Positions 1-6,589 of a DNA stretch of 6,589 nt are shown in pieces. Origin of the DNA: Treponema sp. (lineage in GTDB: Bacteria > Spirochaetota > Spirochaetia > Treponematales > Breznakiellaceae); contig WQRP01000089.1 of NCBI GenBank assembly GCA_009786675.1, forward strand, positions 1 through 6,589, written 5' to 3'. The notes beneath the pieces are model-generated. The model was not told the DNA's origin. It saw only the letters and a program-made list of their open reading frames with translations, and did no database searches. Position 1 is the first letter of the stretch; every line of letters begins with the position of its first letter. The translations under genes and the position numbers were made by a program.

Positions 1-1
1 T

Positions 2-18
2 TCCTTACAGGATAAGGA
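2..18 (-). terminator. Possible terminator hairpin after tRNA-Ala, cut by the window edge
   Basis: A perfect 6-bp inverted repeat (TCCTTA, 5-base loop, TAAGGA) lies 8 bases beyond the 3' end of the tRNA-Ala gene. It sits where a transcription terminator stem would be expected. The bases that would form the U-tract lie outside the window, so terminator function cannot be confirmed. The stem is short and AT-rich, and chance is a real alternative. Confidence 0.25.
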
Positions 19-26
19 CTTAGCAT

Positions 27-99
27 TGGAGATAAGGAGATTCGAACTCCTGACCTATGCATTGCGAACGCATCGCTCTACCATCTGAGCTATATCCCC
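27..99 (-). tRNA. tRNA-Ala (anticodon CGC)
   Basis: This 73-nt gene folds into a full cloverleaf on the minus strand. The 7-bp acceptor stem is GGGGATA with TATCTCC and the discriminator is A. The D arm is GCTC/GAGC, and the anticodon stem is ATGCG/TGCAT around the loop TTCGCAA. The T arm is AGGAG/CTCCT around TTCGAAT. Anticodon CGC reads the alanine codon GCG. The third acceptor pair is G3-U70, the classic identity element for alanyl-tRNA synthetase, which independently supports the assignment. No CCA is encoded after the discriminator (the next bases are ATG), so a CCA-adding enzyme is needed. It lies downstream of the kinase-helicase operon on the same strand. Confidence 0.97.
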
Positions 100-110
100 G
101 CAGTAAGTCA

Positions 111-140
111 ATTTAACACCGAAACCGCGCTTTTAGTCAA
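111..140 (-). promoter_or_regulatory. Predicted sigma-70-like promoter for tRNA-Ala
   Basis: On the minus strand a -35 box TTGACT (140-135, 5 of 6 consensus bases) is followed by an 18-bp spacer and a -10 box TTAAAT (116-111, 4 of 6). Transcription would begin only a few bases before the mature tRNA 5' end at 99, a common layout for tRNA genes. The tRNA could also be reached by read-through from the upstream operon. Confidence 0.5.
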
Positions 141-165
141 GCGATCCCGAAATATTTCGACGGGA
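128..165 (-). terminator. Two tandem small hairpins after the operon, weak terminator candidate
   Basis: Six bases past the stop codon of the last operon gene there are two short stems. One is TCCCG with CGGGA (165-161 with 149-145), with an 11-base loop that includes part of the 12-base palindrome CGAAATATTTCG (148-159). The second is CGCTT with AAGCG (143-139 with 132-128), with a 6-base loop. No run of T follows either stem, so intrinsic termination is doubtful. The second stem also overlaps the -35 box of the tRNA-Ala promoter. The operon may instead use factor-dependent termination or read into the tRNA. Confidence 0.2.
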
Positions 166-170
166 CGGGT

Positions 171-1016
171 TTAGGCGCAACTGGCCAACAAGCCCGCGAG
201 CTTTGCCTCCTCGCCGGGGGAAAGTATGGCGGGAAGGATTGCGGGCTGGAATGGGACTGGCGGGATCAGGAAACCCGCCTCAAGAAACAGGCGGAACATT
301 GCCGACCAGTCTTCCCTAGGTCGCCGTGGTATTAGGTAGGTTCCATGCCGTTGCCACGCCCGGCCGACGTCCACGGCAATGCGTGGAAACCCCGGGTTTG
401 CCCTTGCTGGCGCGGCGGCTATAAGGTCATGGATTCCCCTGGCGGCGACAGTCAACAGCACGGGCGGAAGAAAGTCGCCCGGAGGGAAGGATACCCTGGC
501 GGCTTCCAGGGCAGGCCCGTCGATGGCGAGCGCGCAAAACCCCAGGGGCATGGCGTCCTGTCCGGTTCGCGCCACGCGCCAGCCCTGAATGCCAGGCACG
601 ACGGGTACCAGAACCGGGGGGGCGTTTGGGGGAACGGAAAGCGGATCCAGGGGATCAAGGAAAGGCCGCCAGAGCCCGGCGTTTCCAGTGGAGACAAGGT
701 CTTCCAGGCCGGGCGGCGGGGCGGCGTAGAGCCTGATGTCCCTGCCCGGAAAAACACGGGACAGGGCCTTGACGCAGCGATCCCCCAGGAAATGGGGGAA
801 GGGGGCGTACAGGCCTCGGCCTGCGGTGTTTTTAAGTTCGCGAAGCTGTGAGGGGGGAGTATGGCCAAGTATCGCCGCGCCGCCGTTCTGCCACAGATCC
901 ACAATCCGCTGCTTCCCCTTGCCCCTGGTGTACAGGCGGAAATCCCTGGCGCGCAGCACCGTGGGCACAAGGCGCAAAAGGGAGAACTCGCCATCGCCGT
1001 TGAAGCACTCGATCAT
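171..1016 (-). CDS. Degenerate class III aminotransferase-like protein of unknown function
   Basis: This encodes 281 residues; I do not recognise a named family. Residues 26-95 resemble the N-terminal part of class III (ornithine or glutamate-semialdehyde type) PLP aminotransferases: a G-x-G-x-x-R-I-V-D-L-W stretch, GGAAILGHTPP (45-55) and an A-x-R-G turn. Residues 240-278 (FRLFLEAGFLIPP, then a helix) resemble the C-terminal small domain of the same fold. The usual middle, with the cofactor-binding Asp and Schiff-base Lys, is not recognisable, and there is no lysine at all between residues 84 and 271. At about two-thirds of the normal length, it is unlikely to be an active PLP enzyme. It is alanine- and proline-rich, with no signal peptide or clear membrane segment, so probably cytoplasmic. 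The ATG overlaps the helicase stop codon as ATGA, and a weak AGG lies 9 bases upstream inside the helicase gene, suggesting coupled translation. The resemblance is by eye only; the coding call is firmer than the homology. Confidence 0.8.
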   Translation of the reverse strand: MIECFNGDGEFSLLRLVPTVLRARDFRLYTRGKGKQRIVDLWQNGGAAILGHTPPSQLRELKNTAGRGLYAPFPHFLGDRCVKALSRVFPGRDIRLYAAPPPGLEDLVSTGNAGLWRPFLDPLDPLSVPPNAPPVLVPVVPGIQGWRVARTGQDAMPLGFCALAIDGPALEAARVSFPPGDFLPPVLLTVAARGIHDLIAAAPARANPGFPRIAVDVGRAWQRHGTYLIPRRPREDWSAMFRLFLEAGFLIPPVPFQPAILPAILSPGEEAKLAGLLASCA

Positions 1017-3270
1017 ACGTCGTCGCCTATTTTTTCGAAAGCCGATCCCTGGTGCTCGCTTAGGAACTGCCGCTCGTCCCCGGTCTCGAACCTGACGCGG
1101 ACAATCGGCCCGTCGTCGCTGTCGCGTACCTCCAGCACGGAACCGTAGCCGTGGTCGTCATGGAACAGCCTTTGCCCACGCCGCCAGCCGGACAGCGTTT
1201 CCGCCTCGGTTTCGGCGGTTCGCTTTTGCCCTGCCCCTTGGGAAATGCGGCCACCGAAACCCCGGGGTGCGTCGCCGACTATACGCATACAGCTTTTGTC
1301 GATTTCGTGCAGAAACACCGATGGCTCGACCGGCACCGTCCTGCCGAACATCGGGCGCATGGCGCAGGAGGTCAGGTACAGCTCGTCCATCGCGCGGGTG
1401 GCACCCACGTAAAACAAACGGCGTTCCTCCTCCAGTTCCTCGTTCTTCTTGTCTTCCCTGGGAAAGATCCCCTGCTCTAGCCCGGTCATAACCACCCTGC
1501 GGAATTCGAGCCCCTTGGTATTGTGAAAGGTTATCAGCGTTACCTTGTTCTCGTCGTCCGGCGCCTGGGGCGGGCTTTCCACGATGGAACGGTCCAGCTC
1601 TATCTGCTCCAGGAATTCCAGCAGGCCCTCGATGGTTCCGGCGTACAGGCTTGCCGCGTTGACAAGTTCCTGTAGATTGTTCAGCCGCTGGTTTCCGTCG
1701 AGCTCGTCCTGCATCAGGTGGTACTCGACCAGACCCGAGGCCTTGAGCATCTGCGTTACGCAAACAGAAAGCCCCTCGCCGGGCACCAGCTCGCCCTCTT
1801 TCCTTGCGGACATTTTTTTCTTTTCCGCCGCGCCGTTTTCGACGCCGGATTCCAGAAGCGACTTTCCGTCCTCGACAACCTTTAAAAAAGCGTCCAGCCC
1901 CTTGCCCGCCTTGGACTTTAGCCTTGGCCGGATCTTTTTCGCCGCTTCCAGAAAGTCCCCGGCTCCTTCCGTTGCCGAGTCGACCAGAAGATCCACCGTT
2001 ACGGCTCCCAGCCCCCGCGAGGGCTTGTTTACAACCCTGCGAAAGGCAACCTCGTCGCGCGGATTTACAAGGAACGACAGCAGGGACAGAGCATCCTTTA
2101 TTTCCTCGCGCTTGTAGAATTCCAGCGAGCCGACGACGCGGTAGGGAATGCCCCTGCGGCGGAACTCCGTCTCAAAGACCCGCGACTGCGCGTTGGTGCG
2201 GTAAAGCACCGCCCAGTCCGACCACTGCAACGCGGAATCCTTTTTGACGGAACTTTCAATAAGCGAGGCGCAGAAGCTGACCTCCTCGTACTGATCCGGC
2301 AAAAAGGCAAGCACGGGCTGTTTGCCCTCGCCGCGCTCGGCGCGAAGGGTTTTTCCCAAGCGGCCCTTGTTGTAATCCACCACCGAGGACGCGACCCTTA
2401 GAATGGGCGATGTGGATCGGTAGTTGCTTTCCAGCCTGATAATCTCGGCTCCGGGAAACTTGTCGGGAAACTCAAGAATGTTTTTTACCTCGGCGCCGCG
2501 AAAACGGTAGATAGACTGGTCGTCGTCGCCGACGACGCAGATGTAGGTGTCCCGGCCGGTAAGCTCCTTGAGCAGCTCGAACTGGGCGATGTTCGCGTCC
2601 TGGTACTCATCGACCACTATGACGGAAAAGCGATCCCTTATGCGGCGGGCGACCTCGGGTTCACCGCGGAGTATCTCGACGGGTTTTTTGATAAGATCGC
2701 CAAAATCAACGTTGCCGATTTCGGCCAGCCGTTTCTCGTACTCCAAGTACAGCCGGCGGAATTCGCCGGTCCTGTCTATCGCCGCAAGCCCCGGATCCCC
2801 CGGGGAAAGAAAGTAGTCCTTGGCGCGGGAAATTTTATGCGCGGCCTGCCTGACCTCGGCCTTCTGCGCGCCTTTCATAATCGTCGACAAAAGGGAAACC
2901 ATGTCGCCGTCGTCGTAAATCACGAAGCCCGAACCAAGGCCGGCGAGCTCGCCGTTACGGCGCAGGAACCAGGCGCCGAACGAGTGGAAGGTGCGGAGCA
3001 TCGCGCCGCCCGCCCTTTCGTCGATCTGCCTGGCGCGCTCGGCCATTTCCCGCGCCGCCTTGTTGGTAAACGTAACCGCCAAAATCGAATGCGGCGCGAC
3101 CCCCCTTTCCCGGATAAGCCAGGCGATCTTCGTGGTTATGACCCTGGTCTTTCCCGAGCCCGCGCCGGCCAGAATCAGAAGCGGGTTCCCCGCGTGCAGC
3201 ACCGCCCGCCTTTGCCCCGCGTTAAGAAGCCCAAGATACTGAGTGTCCCGAGTCGCGTCCGCGCCGTCGA

Positions 3271-3274
<4 letters not shown>
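1013..3274 (-). CDS. pcrA: ATP-dependent DNA helicase, PcrA/UvrD/Rep type (superfamily 1A)
   Basis: This 753-residue protein is a 3'-to-5' DNA translocase/helicase of the kind used in repair, replication restart and removal of bound proteins. All helicase motifs are present in order: Q motif (LNAGQRRAV, Gln21), Walker A AGAGSGKT (36-43), Ia VTFTNKAA (67-74), Ib LRTFHSFG (93-100), Walker B VVDEYQD (220-226), III VGDDDQSIYRFRGA (248-261), IV LESNYRS (281-287), V LITFHNTKGLEF (580-591) and VI EERRLFYVGATRA (616-628). Residues 697-745 (WRRGQRLFHDDHGYGSVLEV) match the C-terminal Tudor-like domain that in PcrA/UvrD contacts RNA polymerase. A lysine-rich stretch near 482-493 looks like a variable insert. 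The frame stays open 34 codons upstream, but those residues are basic, unrelated to helicases and overlap the kinase end. The ATG at 3274 lies 16 residues before the Q motif, has a GGAAAAGAG ribosome site and forms an ATGA overlap with the kinase stop, so it is preferred. PcrA, UvrD and Rep cannot be separated with certainty; the Tudor tail argues against Rep. Confidence 0.96.
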
Positions 3275-6198
<2,924 letters not shown>

Positions 6199-6220
6199 TC
6201 TGCCTACTTTCTCAGTTTAA

Positions 6221-6249
6221 AATATAAGGGAAATTGGTCCCTTTGCCAA
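6221..6249 (-). promoter_or_regulatory. Predicted sigma-70-like promoter of the kinase-helicase operon
   Basis: On the minus strand a -35 box TTGGCA (6249-6244, 5 of 6) and a -10 box TATATT (6226-6221, 5 of 6) are separated by exactly 17 bp. The predicted start is near 6214, giving a leader of about 15 bases that is little more than the ribosome site GAGAAAGTAGG. No other comparably good promoter lies before the helicase or the third gene, so this one probably serves all three. The spacer carries an inverted repeat, described separately. Confidence 0.65.
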
Positions 6250-6253
6250 GGGG
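6226..6253. repeat. Alternating AAGGG/CCCTT half-sites across the operon promoter, candidate operator
   Basis: Three half-sites in alternating orientation lie side by side. AAGGGA (6226-6231) and TCCCTT (6238-6243) form a perfect 6-bp inverted repeat with a 6-base spacer, almost exactly filling the gap between the -10 and -35 boxes. The second half-site then forms a 5-bp inverted repeat with AAGGG (6248-6252), which overlaps the -35. A protein bound here would cover the whole promoter, suggesting repression. The regulator is unknown, and chance cannot be excluded for motifs this short. Confidence 0.4.
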
Positions 6254-6276
6254 TCATTTACGTTTTTCGCGCCGTA

Positions 6277-6305
6277 TTGACAAGGTTCGACGAAAATGCT
6301 AGGGT
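6277..6305 (+). promoter_or_regulatory. Predicted promoter for tRNA-Pro with extended -10
   Basis: A perfect -35 box TTGACA (6277-6282) is followed by a 17-bp spacer and TAGGGT (6300-6305) as a poor -10. The -10 is preceded by TGC, giving the extended form TG-n-TAnnnT, which compensates for a weak -10. The start would fall near 6312, about 24 bases before the tRNA. It points away from the kinase promoter, so the region is a divergent promoter pair. Confidence 0.6.
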
Positions 6306-6314
6306 TTGGGCAGG

Positions 6315-6333
6315 AAGGGCATTGGATGCCCTT
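6315..6333 (+). repeat. Perfect 8-bp hairpin in the tRNA-Pro leader
   Basis: AAGGGCAT and ATGCCCTT flank a three-base loop (TGG). In the tRNA-Pro precursor this hairpin would end two bases before the mature 5' end, at the site RNase P cuts. No T-run follows on either strand, so it does not look like an intrinsic terminator. Its arms share GGGCA/TGCCC with the tRNA acceptor stem, so alternative pairing is possible. Its outer ends repeat the AAGGG/CCCTT half-site of the neighbouring promoter. Confidence 0.6.
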
Positions 6334-6335
6334 AT

Positions 6336-6409
6336 CGGGCAATAGCGCAGTTGGTTAGCGTACAAGTCTGGGGGACTTGGGGTCCCCGGTTCAAATCCGG
6401 GTTGCCCGA
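6336..6409 (+). tRNA. tRNA-Pro (anticodon GGG)
   Basis: This 74-nt gene folds into a full cloverleaf. The acceptor stem CGGGCAA pairs with TTGCCCG, with A as discriminator. The D arm is GCGC/GCGT, the latter closing with a G-U pair. The anticodon stem is CAAGT/ACTTG around the loop CTGGGGG, and the T arm is CCCGG/CCGGG around TTCAAAT. Anticodon GGG reads CCC and CCU proline codons. The C1-G72 first pair with A73 is typical of bacterial tRNA-Pro. No CCA is encoded, matching the tRNA-Ala in this window. It has its own promoter and is transcribed away from the kinase operon. Confidence 0.97.
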
Positions 6410-6421
6410 TAGACTGTTTTA

Positions 6422-6455
6422 CAACCCATTCCGGCGGCGTGGGACACCTGGGTTG
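6422..6455. repeat. Inverted repeat between tRNA-Pro and the next gene
   Basis: CAACCCA (6422-6428) and TGGGTTG (6449-6455) form a perfect 7-bp inverted repeat around a 20-base GC-rich centre. The right arm also touches a smaller symmetrical element, GTTG-CA-CAAC (6452-6461). No T-run follows, so intrinsic termination of tRNA-Pro is not well supported. It may be a factor-dependent terminator stem, an operator for the gene starting at 6489, or chance. Confidence 0.3.
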
Positions 6456-6482
6456 CACAACTGCCCCGGGCTCCAATACAAT
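6453..6482 (+). promoter_or_regulatory. Weak predicted promoter for the gene at 6489
   Basis: The -10 box TACAAT (6477-6482) matches 5 of 6 consensus bases. The possible -35, TTGCAC (6453-6458), matches only the first three bases, at an 18-bp spacing. Transcription from this -10 would begin at or next to the A of the ATG at 6489, leaving no leader. If this promoter is wrong, the gene could be transcribed by read-through from tRNA-Pro. Confidence 0.35.
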
Positions 6483-6488
6483 AACCAC

Positions 6489-6589
6489 ATGAAAATCCGA
6501 GTGAAGATGTTCCTTGTCGTCCTGCCGCTGGTCGTCGCGACGCTGGCGCTGGCGCAGGCCGCGTCCTACTTCAACGCGGTGAACGGCGT
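6489..6589 (+). CDS. N-terminus of a membrane-anchored protein, possibly a chemotaxis receptor or other sensor (partial)
   Basis: The ATG opens 33 complete codons to the window end: a basic start (MKIRVK), then a hydrophobic stretch of about 19 residues (FLVVLPLVVATLALAQAAS, 8-26), then SYFNAVNG. A short positive head and an uncleaved-looking membrane helix followed by a polar region is how methyl-accepting chemotaxis proteins and other extracytoplasmic sensors begin, but too little is present to name a family. The third codon positions are strongly G/C, like the genes on the other strand. No Shine-Dalgarno sequence precedes this ATG. The Met at residue 7 (6507), with GAGTG upstream, is an alternative start, and the frame is open back to the tRNA. 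The coding call is moderate; the function is a guess from N-terminal shape. Confidence 0.6.
   Translation, partial: MKIRVKMFLVVLPLVVATLALAQAASYFNAVNG

Noticed and set aside
27..99. Prophage or integrative-element attachment site at the tRNA genes
   Set aside because: No integrase, no duplicated tRNA 3' segment and no compositional break is visible within the window.
345..851. 168-codon plus-strand open frame opposite the aminotransferase-like gene
   Set aside because: The minus-strand frame is longer, starts at a coupled ATGA and has protein-like features. The plus-strand translation is glycine/arginine-rich with no recognisable motif.
1545..2117. 190-codon plus-strand open frame opposite the helicase
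   Set aside because: Its translation is a serine-rich, low-information sequence typical of the complement of a GC-rich coding frame. The helicase on the other strand has every motif intact.
6277..6282. TTGTCA read on the minus strand as an alternative -35 for the kinase operon, with TAAATG 17 bp downstream
   Set aside because: The -10 match is only 3 of 6, while the TTGGCA/TATATT pair nearer the gene matches 5 of 6 in both boxes with ideal spacing. The same bases are the -35 of the tRNA-Pro promoter in the other direction.
6258..6488. 76-codon minus-strand open frame across the tRNA-Pro gene
   Set aside because: It is the reverse complement of the tRNA gene. The GFEPGTPSPPDLYANQL wording is a familiar spurious translation of antisense tRNA sequence.

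Overview
The window reads as bacterial chromosomal DNA of moderately high GC content. A spirochaete of the Treponema group is the best guess. The pointers are the wording of the UvrD/PcrA helicase (HNTKGLEF in motif V), a hybrid kinase with tandem solute-binding sensor domains of a style I associate with treponemes, a relaxed lipobox, and tRNA genes without an encoded CCA. This is inference from family resemblance; no rRNA or other phylogenetic marker is present.

Minus strand, read from right to left: a sigma-70-like promoter (6249-6221) drives a tight three-gene operon. Gene 1 (6198-3271) is a 975-residue hybrid sensor histidine kinase with a lipoprotein-like signal peptide, two periplasmic solute-binding (Venus-flytrap) domains, one membrane segment, HisKA, HATPase and a C-terminal receiver. 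Gene 2 (3274-1013) is a complete PcrA/UvrD-type superfamily 1 DNA helicase. Gene 3 (1016-171) is a 281-residue protein whose two ends resemble a class III aminotransferase but which has no lysine between residues 84 and 271. Each junction is a 4-base ATGA stop/start overlap, so the three proteins are probably translationally coupled. Downstream on the same strand lies tRNA-Ala(CGC) (99-27), which has its own plausible promoter (140-111).

Plus strand: a divergent promoter (6277-6305) serves tRNA-Pro(GGG) (6336-6409). An unidentified membrane-anchored protein, possibly a chemotaxis receptor or similar sensor, begins at 6489 and runs off the end of the window.

The divergent intergenic region (6199-6335) is the least ordinary part. 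It holds five AAGGG/CCCTT half-sites in alternating orientation. Three of them tile the kinase promoter from the -35 to the -10, and two form a perfect 8-bp hairpin abutting the tRNA-Pro 5' end. No CRISPR array, insertion sequence or phage gene is visible. The genes themselves belong to recognisable families. What is unusual is the coupling of an environmental sensor kinase to a core DNA-repair helicase and a degenerate aminotransferase-like protein.
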